From assembly GCA_938743325.2 (NCBI GenBank), contig OW568874.1:310001-374000 (forward strand): a stretch of DNA of 64,000 nucleotides, read 5' to 3'. The translations under genes and the position numbers were made by a program. Below the pieces are notes generated by a model. That model was not told the DNA's origin. It did not search any database and saw only the letters and a program-made list of their open reading frames with translations. Positions 32,022-41,700 of this stretch are shown piece after piece (the stretch's first letter is position 1; each line of letters opens with the position of its first letter). The stretch comes from Pycnococcus provasolii (lineage: Eukaryota > Chlorophyta > Pseudoscourfieldiophyceae > Pseudoscourfieldiales > Pycnococcaceae).

Positions 32022-33081
32022 GTGTAGCTTAACCTTAATAGTAGTACTACTATGATTCCTTTTTCCCTTCAACATTGTGTGTACACCGTAGTCCGTAGTC
32101 CTGCTGGCCTGGCAGTCCTACTACAGGTTGGCGCAAACAAAGGTCGGCTAGCTAGATGAGCTTGCCGCTACACTAGCTAGCTAGCTAGTAGTGTAGGTTA
32201 AGAAGACCCCGCATGTGTATGTACATACTATCATGTAATAAGCTGAATACTGTACATACGTACTTGTTGAAGTGTAGTAGTATAAGTAGTAATTGACTGT
32301 GTAAGACAGAGCAGAAATCACCTTAACACCACGAAAATGGTCGGGAAGGATTCGGGGTTTGGATTCGGGTTTTAATTTCGATTCGGGTTTAAAATTCGTG
32401 CGGTATATACCAGATATACCGCGGTATTGGTACTGTACAGTACAGTATATACCGGGATATACGGTACAGTCTAAAATGATAAACGGACCGGTCATTTGTA
32501 AGTCGTCCCAATGGTCGTGTCATACCAGGTGGTTTTTGGCCGTACAAGTGCTCATTGGGCGAGGCCCTTGGGTGGACTATGCGACGCCGTCGCGAGGAAC
32601 GGGGTACAACGAACACTCGCGTGTACACAACCAGTCAAAGTGGTACACTCCGCCATGACCGCCAAATGTTAAACGGACTACGGGGGCCCCGTTGTCGAAA
32701 TGTAAAATTTGGGTTTCCCGATGGAATTCCTTTTGGGTAGTTTTTAGGAAAGTAAGAATGATTGTTACTTAGGTCAAAAAGTAGAGCGCGCCGCCAGCGA
32801 GCCGCCAGCGAGCCGCCAGTAGGGCGCGTCATAAGCTGGTAGAGCGCGTCAGAAAACGTCTTGAAACGTCTTGATGTGATGCCATGGTAGTGGCGGCAAG
32901 TCAAGACGTGATGAACGTCTTGAAAGTCGGTTTAGAAGATTATTCGGATGATTTAGGGGTTAGAAACCAAAGATGGGGGTTCGCAACCAATGACCAACGG
33001 TCATACCAGGGTGTACCTGTCCGGTCGCCTGTTCCTGTTCATTCTCATTCCCACGCCTCCTCGAGGGGTGGTTTGTTTGTC
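32022..33081. other. Intergenic region upstream of PEX19
   Basis: About 1.06 kb of low-complexity DNA. It holds CTAG repeats near 32155-32190, a cluster of GGTATATACC/TACTGTACAGTA palindromes at 32399-32475, GCCAGCGAGCC tandem repeats at 32792-32820, AACGTCTTGA repeats at 32855-32930, and TTAGGGGTTAG at 32953-32963, about 120 bases before the PEX19 start. An open frame runs through the last 200 bases into PEX19, but its composition is not protein-like. Confidence 0.5.
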
Positions 33082-34101
33082 ATGGCGTCCTCCTCCTCCT
33101 CCTCGTTGTCGTTGGCGGAGGACACTAGTGTTAACGTTAACCTCGACACATTGCTGGACAGCGCGCTGGACACGTTTTCAGCTGTGGAAGAAGAAGAAGA
33201 AGCTCCTGTTGGCGTGAGTGGGGGCGGACTCACTGTTAAAAAAGCAGCAGCTCAAAAGTCCCCCTCGTTCGACCCGCTTGCACCCTCATCGTCGTCTTTG
33301 AAGAAAAAGTCGCACCTCCAAGAAAATGCCGCCGCCGGCACCCCCTTCGCTCCCTCGGGGGGACCCTCGGTGGCACCCGTGCCAGAAGGTGCTGGCATGG
33401 ATGCCGCGATGATCGCGGAAATGACGGAAAACATGGCAAAACTGCTCGCGGACCTCGCACACGCAGAGTCGGAAACGAGATCAGCAGGAGATGAAGAAGC
33501 TCACGAAGCTCACGTTTCTGACGACATTCAAAAAACGCTGCAGGCACTGAGAGAACAGGGGGAGGCGTTACTTGCCTCAGAAAACGCCCAAACCTCGGAA
33601 AACGCCCCAACCTCCGCCGCAGGTGAGGCTTCCACCGAGGCGCTCAGCGACGAAATCTACGCGCAGCTGCAGCAGCAGTTTCGTGGACTCGACGAGACGG
33701 GCGACGTGCAAACGCTCGTCGACGGCATGCTGCAAAGCTTACTGAGCCGCGATGTCCTGCACGGCCCAATGCGCGAGCTCAAGGAGGCATATCCCACGTA
33801 TCTAGAGGAGAACAAACATACCATCAGCCACTCGGACCGAACGAGGTACGAGCAGCAGTACGAACACATCTGCGCGCTTGTGGATGTGTACGAACAAGAG
33901 GGGGAAGAGGATTTTTCGGCCGTCGTTGACCTTCTGCAGAAAATGCAGGCGTGTGGAAACCCACCACCGGAACTCGTGTCGAAGATGGCGCCGGGTGTCA
34001 GCTTCGACGAGAGTGGGTCGCCGGCATTCCCACAACCTGGCGCCGGCGGACTCGAGGCTCTCATGAGCGGTGGTGGGCAAGAAGCGTGCACCATCATGTA
34101 A
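33082..34101 (+). CDS. PEX19: PEX19 peroxisomal membrane-protein import receptor
   Basis: A 339-residue protein from the ATG at 33082, close to the length of plant and animal PEX19. It starts with a Ser-rich acidic region containing NLDTLLDSALDTF, the amphipathic PEX3-binding helix. The C-terminal domain shows the conserved helices: VDGMLQSLLSRDVLHGPMRE, LKEAYPTYLEENKHTIS, YEQQYEHICALVDVYEQE, and FSAVVDLLQKMQACGNPP followed by PPELV. It ends CTIM, a CaaX box for farnesylation, as in other PEX19 proteins. It binds newly made peroxisomal membrane proteins in the cytosol and docks at PEX3. The upstream frame is open but lacks conservation-type composition, so the ATG at 33082 is chosen. Confidence 0.93.
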   Translation: MASSSSSSLSLAEDTSVNVNLDTLLDSALDTFSAVEEEEEAPVGVSGGGLTVKKAAAQKSPSFDPLAPSSSSLKKKSHLQENAAAGTPFAPSGGPSVAPVPEGAGMDAAMIAEMTENMAKLLADLAHAESETRSAGDEEAHEAHVSDDIQKTLQALREQGEALLASENAQTSENAPTSAAGEASTEALSDEIYAQLQQQFRGLDETGDVQTLVDGMLQSLLSRDVLHGPMRELKEAYPTYLEENKHTISHSDRTRYEQQYEHICALVDVYEQEGEEDFSAVVDLLQKMQACGNPPPELVSKMAPGVSFDESGSPAFPQPGAGGLEALMSGGGQEACTIM

Positions 34102-34208
34102 CTCTAAAAAGATCGCTCTTTCAAATAATATTTACGTTACTTGTCGTTGTGCGTGTCGTGTAGTACAGTAGTAGTGCATAGACTAGTTCTTACAAAAGGT
34201 CTCTGCCT

Positions 34209-35114
34209 TTATACATTTACAATCACTAAACCGAACAGGTGTTTCGGAATCGACGCTTCGTAACAAGCCGGCGCGCCAACAACCCACTCCGTTACGCAAG
34301 CCTGCTTGAATCGTTCGAGCTGGTGCGCCTGAAAGAAACGCGCGTGGTCACCCACCTCACCCTTACGCAAGAAGCTGTACCCCTCCTTCCACTCAACGCT
34401 TACGGGTTGGTAAAGACGTGCCTTCTCTCGCATGCCGGCAAACGTGAGGGCGTCAACGCAGTTTGTGGGAAGAGTCGGTACGCCGATATGCGTGGCAATA
34501 CGCGCGACGGCACTTGCGAGATCCTCGAGCATTTCTGAGTAGTGAACGACCAGAACGCGCTCGTCACTTTGTGCGCCGTCAGCCCAGTTGGTGAGGTGAG
34601 AAAACCACTTACCATATGGAAGTCTGCCGTCAATCCAGTCGTCGAAAAAAGCGTCAAAGCCCGCGTCGTACGTCCCTGCGTCGCCCTTCTGGTTGGAGAG
34701 GTGATGATAGAAGGACGTGCACACGTCACGTCCATCGCGAACCACGTAGATGTATCTCGCGTCACTTCTGCCTTTTGGCAAGGTGTCGTACAGCATGTGC
34801 GTATTGAAGACGCGACGCCCTATCGCGGCGTGCACCTCTTTTGTCCTTGACGTTCCCACGAAGTGCGAGGTGTCCCAGTGCGGGTCGATGTCGAGGAACG
34901 GTGCGACGTCGCTGATATGCGAGTAGGGGAGGGCAGATGCGCCAGAAGAGTCGCCTTGCTGGAGCAGGAGGGCTGCGACGATGGCCTGTGTCCATGTTGT
35001 TCCTGACTTGGGGTACGACGCGATGAACACGTCGTTTGGCGCGAGCGGCATGGCTCGTATCGCCGCGATCGTGCTAGGTGAGGTGACGGGGAGGTACGTC
35101 ACTGTGGTGTCCAT
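34209..35114 (-). CDS. Cytosolic-type sulfotransferase (SULT family)
   Basis: A 301-residue protein from the ATG at 35112-35114. It has the PAPS-binding P-loop SYPKSGTTWTQ, the 3'-phosphate motif YVVRDGRDVCTSFYHH, and the C-terminal FLRKGEVGDHARFF, which matches the RKGxxGDWKxxF signature. These transfer sulfate from PAPS to hydroxyl or amine groups on small molecules such as steroids, flavonoids or sterols; the acceptor is not evident. The frame continues upstream to 35207, but that part is a Gly/Arg run from a CCCT repeat. It converges with PEX19, with 107 bases between stops. Confidence 0.9.
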   Translation of the reverse strand: MDTTVTYLPVTSPSTIAAIRAMPLAPNDVFIASYPKSGTTWTQAIVAALLLQQGDSSGASALPYSHISDVAPFLDIDPHWDTSHFVGTSRTKEVHAAIGRRVFNTHMLYDTLPKGRSDARYIYVVRDGRDVCTSFYHHLSNQKGDAGTYDAGFDAFFDDWIDGRLPYGKWFSHLTNWADGAQSDERVLVVHYSEMLEDLASAVARIATHIGVPTLPTNCVDALTFAGMREKARLYQPVSVEWKEGYSFLRKGEVGDHARFFQAHQLERFKQACVTEWVVGAPACYEASIPKHLFGLVIVNV

Positions 35115-35307
35115 GGCGGTCGGGGGAATGATGACGCCCCCCTCCCTCCCTCCCTCCCTCCCCCCTGGGCCTCGGGCCTTGGGCGTGACAAGCGCAATAA
35201 TGCTCAATAAAATGGCGCCGAGAAGGCCTTGGGCCTTGCACGCGCCGAGGCTTTGTTGGTAGGTTTCGATAGATCATATAAAGATACAGTAGGAGTCGTC
35301 GTAGATG

Positions 35308-35943
35308 TTACACGTTCGTTTCACCAGCGCCGTCCGGGTACGCCTGCAGCAATAACGCAATCACGTCAGCACCGCACGCGTCGTTATCCGCCGCCAATTG
35401 CAAAGGTAAACGGCCGTTGTTCGTACGGACTTGTGCACCCCCTGGATAAGCGCTAAGCAACGTTGCGATCACTTCAACGTCAGCATTGACATCCGCCGCC
35501 GCCCAGTGCAGAGGCAAATTGCCATAGTTGTCTTCCACCTGTGCGCCACTCGGATACGCAACCAAGAGCTTGACAATTACATCAGCAGGTGCCTTGCCGC
35601 GTGCTGCTAAGTGAAGCGGTAAAGAGCCATCCACGTTCGTCTCCATCGCGCCAGCTGGGTAAGCCTCGAGCAGCTTGCCAACGACGTCGCCCTGAGGATT
35701 TCTCTTCGCCGCTGCATAGTGCAGAGGCAAGTTCCCCTCCTCGGACTTGTATTGCGCGCCTTCGCGAAACACGAGCAGTCTTTCAACGACGTCTTCAGGG
35801 GCGTTCTTGAACGTTGCCCAGTGCAGAGGTAAGAGGTCAAGGTGGTGTTTCACCGCGGTTTCGTGTGGGTGACTTACAACGTGCCGTCTCACTTCGTCCC
35901 ACTTTGCTTCGAAGCAGTACGCGTGCAAGTCTGTCCATGTCAT
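35308..35943 (-). CDS. Ankyrin-repeat protein
   Basis: A 211-residue protein of about five ankyrin-like repeats. Each repeat has a core such as LPLHWAT, LPLHYAA, LPLHLAA or LPLQLAA followed by VVxKLLxAYPxGA and a Gly-Asn turn, with a period near 35-37 residues. This AYPxGA style is common in large algal and stramenopile ankyrin families. The short N-terminal cap (MTWTDLHAYCFEAKWDEVRR) forms the first helices. No other domain is seen. Its partner is unknown. The ATG at 35941-35943 lies 50-80 bases from a strong hairpin (35997-36026). Confidence 0.8.
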   Translation of the reverse strand: MTWTDLHAYCFEAKWDEVRRHVVSHPHETAVKHHLDLLPLHWATFKNAPEDVVERLLVFREGAQYKSEEGNLPLHYAAAKRNPQGDVVGKLLEAYPAGAMETNVDGSLPLHLAARGKAPADVIVKLLVAYPSGAQVEDNYGNLPLHWAAADVNADVEVIATLLSAYPGGAQVRTNNGRLPLQLAADNDACGADVIALLLQAYPDGAGETNV

Positions 35944-35996
35944 AGCTGGACAGACACTCCCTCCCTGTCAGCCTGTGCGCGACAAAAGCCACGTGT

Positions 35997-36026
35997 CCCA
36001 CGGTGAGCGGGAGCGCTCGCCGTGGG
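35997..36026. repeat. Short hairpin upstream of the ankyrin gene
   Basis: CCCACGGTGAGCG pairs with CGCTCGCCGTGGG across a short loop, with one mismatch. A further partial copy of the arm (CTCGCTCACCGT) follows at 36028-36039. It lies just upstream of the ankyrin start, so it could affect transcription or the 5' leader. Confidence 0.6.
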
Positions 36027-36039
36027 CTCGCTCACCGTA

Positions 36040-36600
36040 GGAGACGCTCTTATTTCCCGAAGAGGAGGCCAGCTCCAGCCAGCTACAACTGCTGTAGGAT
36101 ATTCCAAAGAAATAAGAAACACGCAAGAATGAATGGTGGCGCAAGACAAGAAGGATGGATGGCAAGAAGGATGGCCGAGCCGAGCGAGCGAGGGGAAGAC
36201 ACACACGCACAGTCGCACGCACGCCCACGACACGTTCTGCGAGACGCCGGAGACGGGAGAAGGACACAGAAGACGAGCCTCACGCAGGAAACTAAAACAC
36301 AAAAACAGAAACAGGCTGGTGGATGGAGTAAAATACGCCTTAGGCCTTATCGTAGCTAGGGTGGTACTTATTCTTATCTCGGCATCGAGCGTGATCATCA
36401 GGCCACTATTCTCGCGTGATCATCAGGCCAATAGTTCGTAAGGTAAGTACTACAGTATTCTCGCGTGATCATCATCAGGCCTTAATGGTAAAGGTACTGT
36501 ATTGGTAGTTCTGCCCGTCCGTTGTGACTTGTGCGGGCCCCTAGTAGGTGAGAGCACGAGGTGAAAGAACTTTGAACCCCTACTTCCCACTTCCTAAGGT
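36040..36600. other. Intergenic region with GATCATCAGGCC repeats
   Basis: About 560 bases. A unit containing GCGTGATCATCAGGCC occurs at about 36389-36404, 36414-36429 and, with one extra CAT, at 36466-36482; the second and third copies are preceded by TATTCTC. No gene was recognised, although the region may hold the first exon of the small open segment downstream. Confidence 0.5.
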
Positions 36601-36906
36601 AGTAATCTGCGCGAAGACGTCTACCCCGAGGAGTTGCTAGAAGGCTTGTTTGGTGTCAAGATGGACGATCATATGGGCGGTTTGGTGTATAACAGCTGGA
36701 AGACACTTTGGATCCACGACGTGATCACACCGACAGAGGTTGTGGCGGCCGTGCGAAGTGGGCGCCTTCCAGCTTACTTCGAGCAGAAAGTCCGCGAGCT
36801 ACCCGAAGATCAGCGATCGGACTACACAGCTGAGCTCGTGGAAGGGAACTCTTTCCCGAACATCCTTTGGAATCGGACGATGCTCGACCACTTCGCCACA
36901 ACCTGA
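36601..36906 (+). CDS. Small protein or last exon of unknown function
   Basis: An open segment of about 100 codons from just after an in-frame TAA at 36595-36597 to the stop at 36904-36906. The only good ATG (36661, MDDHMGGLVYNSW) gives 81 residues, but the codons before it (REDVYPEELLEGLFGVK) look equally coding, so this is more likely a terminal exon with an acceptor near 36602. The composition is typical of a soluble globular protein (TLWIHDVITPTEVVAAVRSG, YFEQKVRELPEDQRSDY). I do not recognise a family. The first exon would lie in 36000-36590. Confidence 0.45.
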   Translation, partial: SNLREDVYPEELLEGLFGVKMDDHMGGLVYNSWKTLWIHDVITPTEVVAAVRSGRLPAYFEQKVRELPEDQRSDYTAELVEGNSFPNILWNRTMLDHFATT

Positions 36907-37554
36907 GCTCACCAAAATGTCTGATGGGACTAACGTCGACGACGTCGACGGCTAATAACCCTATAGCTGTTGATCGACACTACACACGGCCTGATGTGCA
37001 CATCCTGATGAGACTACTGTGACTCATTTTGTTGATGTATGTATGTAAGTTAGTTGGTTTGTACACTACTACAGTACAGTACACTCCGTCTTCATTTCAT
37101 GGGCGCCATACCTACCACCAGGTCATACCACAGGCTGACAGTCAGCCTGTGCCTATCCTATAAAGCTTTCACGTCATCACCTGCGCCGCCCATAAGTTAG
37201 GAAACTTCAGCGCAACATTTGGTAAACGTAAAATATGGAAATACATACCAACCTACTTTACATACACGACCGCATAGTGGTAGGCGCCTACGATGAATCC
37301 CCTTCCCTTCCCCCTTGAAGAATTCCCTCCCTCGCACCACCTCTCTCGGCCTGTCGGCTCTCGCCTCACCTTCCCGGTAAGCTTAAGGTAAGGGCGGTCG
37401 GTCGGTTTCCAGCGATCTCCCCTCCGCGCTCGCATCATTCATTCATTCTTGGTTTCCTTTTTGTAAGCCATCACATCACATCACAACACATCACATCACA
37501 TCACATCACATCACATCGCATCACATCAAAGAGGTAGGTGTCTTGCAGCTCACG
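36907..37554. other. Intergenic region upstream of prolyl 4-hydroxylase
   Basis: About 650 bases. It contains TACAGTACAGTACA near 37070-37083, a polypyrimidine stretch (37300-37350), and a CACAT pentanucleotide microsatellite at about 37469-37528 ending 27 bases before the start codon, probably within the 5' leader. No gene seen. Confidence 0.55.
37469..37528 (+). repeat. CACAT microsatellite
   Basis: About twelve copies of the pentamer CACAT/TCACA, with single-base changes, lie directly upstream of the prolyl 4-hydroxylase start. Length variation between strains is likely. Confidence 0.85.
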
Positions 37555-38562
37555 ATGCCTTGCACAAATACTTGTCCTGGTCGTCCTGGTCATTTCACTC
37601 GTTATGCACCTCTTTCTTTCTTGCTCCTCCTCATCTTTCTTTCTTTCATGGTAGAAAACACAACGGCACTCTCCATCCTGCGTGGTGGTGGTAACAACGC
37701 AGCCAGCAACTCGGAGACGATGGGCGTGGGGGTGACAATACCTTACGGTGACGGGAAAAAGCGTGTCGTGGGAAACTCGAGGCCGGCCAATATCGAAGTG
37801 CTGTCGTGGCAGCCGCGTGCGTTCCTCTTTCGCAACTTCCTGTCAGACGAAGAGTGCGACCACTTCGTCGAGCGTGCCAGGCCGACGATGACCAAGAGCA
37901 CGGTCGTCGACAACAAAACGGGAGGAAGCGTCGCAAGTCAGATACGAACGAGCTCGGGCACATTCTTCGAGAAGTGCGCGGACGACGTCGTCTGCGGCGT
38001 CGAGCAGCGCATCGCTGACGTCAGCATGGTCCCAATGAACAACGGAGAGGGCCTGCAGATCCTTCAGTACGAGCAGGGTCAGAAGTACGAGCCACACTAC
38101 GACTTTTTCCACGACCAGTTCAACAAGTCGCCGGCGAACGGCGGCCAGCGTATTGCCACTATGCTCATGTATCTCAGCGATGTCGAGGAGGGTGGTCACA
38201 CGGTCTTTCCGAACTCGGCGCAGAAGCCGCCCGCGGACGCGCCCGGGCTGAACGAATGTACGAAACGAGGCCTTCACGTCAAGCCGCGCAAGGGTGACGC
38301 TCTGCTCTTCTACAGCCTCACCGCCGACGGCGAGGAGGACAGGACGAGCCTGCACGGCGCGTGTCCCGTGGTAAAGGGCGTTAAGTGGTCCGCCACCAAG
38401 TGGATGCACGTCGGCGCGTTTGGCGTGGGCAACGCGCGGCGGAAAGCGTGCGTGAACAGCAACTCGCAGTGCGTCGCATGGGCGGCGCAGGGCGAGTGCG
38501 AGAAGAACCCGATGTACATGAAGGACGAGTGCGGGCCGGCGTGCAAGGCGTGCACTGCGTGA
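37555..38562 (+). CDS. Prolyl 4-hydroxylase with C-terminal ShKT domain
   Basis: A 335-residue secretory-pathway enzyme from the ATG at 37555. A hydrophobic signal anchor (YAPLSFLLLLIFLSFMV) lies at about residues 17-33. The 2-oxoglutarate/Fe(II) dioxygenase domain begins with LSWQPRAFLFRNFLS, the usual plant P4H start. The iron ligands are His181 and Asp183 in PHYDFF, and His267 in SLHGACPVV; the 2OG-binding Lys follows in VVKGVKWSATKW. The C-terminal 35 residues are a six-cysteine ShKT module (CVNSNSQC to CGPACKAC), as in plant P4Hs. It hydroxylates prolines in Hyp-rich proteins in the ER/Golgi, so the SPPPP-containing proteins in this window are plausible substrates. Confidence 0.93.
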   Translation: MPCTNTCPGRPGHFTRYAPLSFLLLLIFLSFMVENTTALSILRGGGNNAASNSETMGVGVTIPYGDGKKRVVGNSRPANIEVLSWQPRAFLFRNFLSDEECDHFVERARPTMTKSTVVDNKTGGSVASQIRTSSGTFFEKCADDVVCGVEQRIADVSMVPMNNGEGLQILQYEQGQKYEPHYDFFHDQFNKSPANGGQRIATMLMYLSDVEEGGHTVFPNSAQKPPADAPGLNECTKRGLHVKPRKGDALLFYSLTADGEEDRTSLHGACPVVKGVKWSATKWMHVGAFGVGNARRKACVNSNSQCVAWAAQGECEKNPMYMKDECGPACKACTA

Positions 38563-38757
38563 GCCATATACCTGTAGTGGTATGGCGCCATCCATCGCAG
38601 GCTCACGTTGTGAAACCCCGATTCAAAACGTCGCGTCGAATAACCCCCATTATTCCGATCCCCAGCCCCAGCCGTTTTTCCCCCTCCCACGTCCCGTGCC
38701 CTCCCATTCCACGACCACTCCCGGTGCCACGCGTGCCGTGGCTGCCACTTGCGCTTC

Positions 38758-41700
38758 ATGCCCTCGCTCGCGCTCCTGTCCCTGGCGCGCGTCGCCGACG
38801 CCTTCCCGCTCCCAATCAGCGCGATCGGCGTCTACGTACAGGGCACTTCGGTCGCAAGCACTTCGGATGCGTCAGCCACGCAGCGTGCAAGCGACGCAAG
38901 AGGGGATGTGCACATCGTCGTAGGAACCAAGGAAGGTGCGCTGTTCGTGCTGGCGCCCAACGAGGACAGAGGGCAAGGGCAAATGACAGACGCAAAGGGT
39001 GGTGGTGCTCCGACGCACAGGGTTCTCACAGGTGTCAAGGCGGCGGTGTCGCGCGCGCCCGTCGTGCAGTGCCTTCCCAGCGGCAAGCATGCCGTTGTCG
39101 CGACGTGCCACGGCCGTGACGGCGTCGCGGGAGTATACCTACACGTGCTGCCCACTCTCGCACCGCCGGGGCAGCAGGCTGCTGAGAAGCGCACGCCATC
39201 CGCACCGCTGCCGAAGAGCCGGGAAGGTGGCGCGAACACGGGGACCGTCTGTGCGTGCCTCGGCGAACGCGACGACGACCAAGGCGCAGCCCTGCTTGGC
39301 GTGATGAGAAAGCGAGCCGTTGTGTGGACGCTCAAGGGTCACGGCGCGCAGGTTACCGCCGAGATAGCTGTGGAGGCGGTCGCGTGTGCTTGGGAGGCAC
39401 CCGTTAGCGTCGCATGGGTACACATCGGGCGAACTGCTGTGGTGGTGGACGAGCATGCCGGCGTATTCTTGTGGGACTGCGCTGGGGAGGCCTCACCATC
39501 TGTCATAAGGAGATTCGCGGTGGCGGGCACCTCGCCGTCGATGTCAGATGCCAAGCTCGCCGTTGACAAGGCGAGCGCGCCGAATGCCTGCGTAGTGAAC
39601 TTCCCCCGTTTCGAAACATCCTCCGTAACGTCGAAGCTGGCGGCGGCGGCGGCTGCTGCTTCAGAAGACAGCACGGCAATGATAAGCATGAACACAATTG
39701 AGGAAGATCCGGACGAAGAACGCCGACGCGTCGCCTCGGCGCTGGGCGAGACTCCACCGCTGGCTAATCTGTCACTTCCACCCGCATCTGGACTCGTCGT
39801 CATGCGAGGTGCCATGGCGCTCTCGCACACGTTAGCACAGAAAGGTGGTGGTGTTAGCGAGAGCCCCGTCGGCGCCGCGGCATTTGCCGAGACGCCCGCT
39901 CGTCATGGGTGCATTGCGCTTCCACCGTACCTCGTCGCGGCGCAGACTCGATTTCTAGAGGCTCGCCTTCTGCCGCTCGCGATGGCGTCCGCCGACTGCA
40001 CCGACGCTGCGCCCGTGGTCGCGGCTCTCACGGAGACACTGGGAACAGCCAGCGAGACGTCACCCTCGAGCTCGGGGTCTGTGGCACCGTTTTCGCAGGC
40101 AATTGCATTTAAGGATGCGATTGTGTGTGCTGCAGTGCCCCCAAGTGAGCCCGGCACACCTGTGTGCACCGCCTTCTTCGCGAGTGCGAAGGAGATCATC
40201 AGCGTTTCGATGGCCCCTCTCGCTGCGCAATGTGCGGAGCTGGCGGAAGCAGGTCGGTTCGACGATGCTCTTCGCATCTGTGCATGCATGCTCGATGCCG
40301 AGCCTCGCGTGTTTACGCGCAATGCACTGCTCGCACGTCGAGCTCACCACAACTTCGCGCAGGGTAGCTTTGCAGAGGCGCTGCGCGACTTTGTGCAGTG
40401 CGATCCGCGCGCGGACGGCGGGGGCGTATCAGCCGTGCTTGCGTTGCTGCCGTCACTGCTGTCTTCCACGCCAAATGCCGCCGCTGAGGCAGAGGCGTGC
40501 CTTTCCAGCGCTGGGCCACATGCTGCCACGCCATTGCATGCAGACCTGGCACTCGGCAGGCGATACCCTCAGGAGCTCGCCGAGCCGCTTCTGCACCTTC
40601 TGCTCGCGGAGCGCCGCGCGCGCGGCGTCGCCTCGTCGAGCGGCGCTGCAAACGACGACTTTGTTCCCGTGATGGAGGCAGTGGGAGGATGGGACGCTTG
40701 GGATGAAGAAGGTAGCGCATGCGTCGACGGTGCCATCTGTCACCTGCTGCTTCAGCACTACGCGCCATTTCCCGAGGCGTTGGCAGAATTTCTTGGCCCG
40801 CGGGGAACCGGCGGTTCGAGCGGCAGTTGGTTTGGCGTCGCATGTGCGGGCACGAGTGCAGCCAGCCGGCCGAGCCGGCTGAAGTGGAATTTCACCGACG
40901 GGGCGACGGCGTGTCGCGCGCTCGGCCGTCGCGCAGGCTGCGCGCTTGAGGCTGCGCTCGCCGAGGCGTGCTCAGACGACCGCGCCGGCCTCATGGTGAA
41001 TGACGATGACGGGGGAGGCGGTCGTGCGGCGGATCCACCGTTTGTGGAGCTGTGTCTTCTTCGGCGTAGTGGCGAGCGACATGCGGAGGCTCTCGACGCG
41101 CTTCGCGAGATGGCTGCGAGCGATCCGGACATGTCCTCCGGAGTTGAGACGGGTGGGTCAGGTCGGGCAAGGCGTGCGGCACGCGCGGCGTCGCTCTACT
41201 GCGTCGAGGCGCTCCCGGCTAGCCTTGACAGCGGTGAGGGCGGCGGTGGTGGTGGCACTGCACGCCGCGACGACCTCGCGCTTAAGCACCTCGCCACGTG
41301 GGTGGCCGCCGTGTCGCCTACGGCGTGCCTTGACGCGCTCGCAAAGATGTCTCCCCCCATTGGCCGTCGCGCTGCACTCGCGGCCCTCAGCCTCGCGGAG
41401 GAGAATGCGCAAGCTGCGGCGATGGCCAAGCCGGCGGCGGCGGCGGCGAACGACACGAGCATGTCCACTTCAGCGCCCCTCCGCGTGCGCTTTCTCGAGA
41501 CACGATGCGCGCAGCTGGCCGCGTCGCGCGACAGCGGGCTGGATGTACCGCCGCCAATGTCTGTCGACGTTGCACCTGGCGAAACGCTGGATGCCTGCGT
41601 GGAGGAGCTCGCCGCACTCTTCGTGGAAGTGGTGCTTGCACACCGCGCCGCATCTCCAGATGTTTCGGCGTGGGAACGCGAGCCGCTCGCCAGTCTCGCT

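Noticed and set aside
35940-36398. A 152-codon minus-strand frame upstream of the ankyrin gene
   Set aside because: Its Cys/Leu/Ser-rich product shows no domain and crosses repeat-rich DNA; it ends only where the ankyrin promoter begins.
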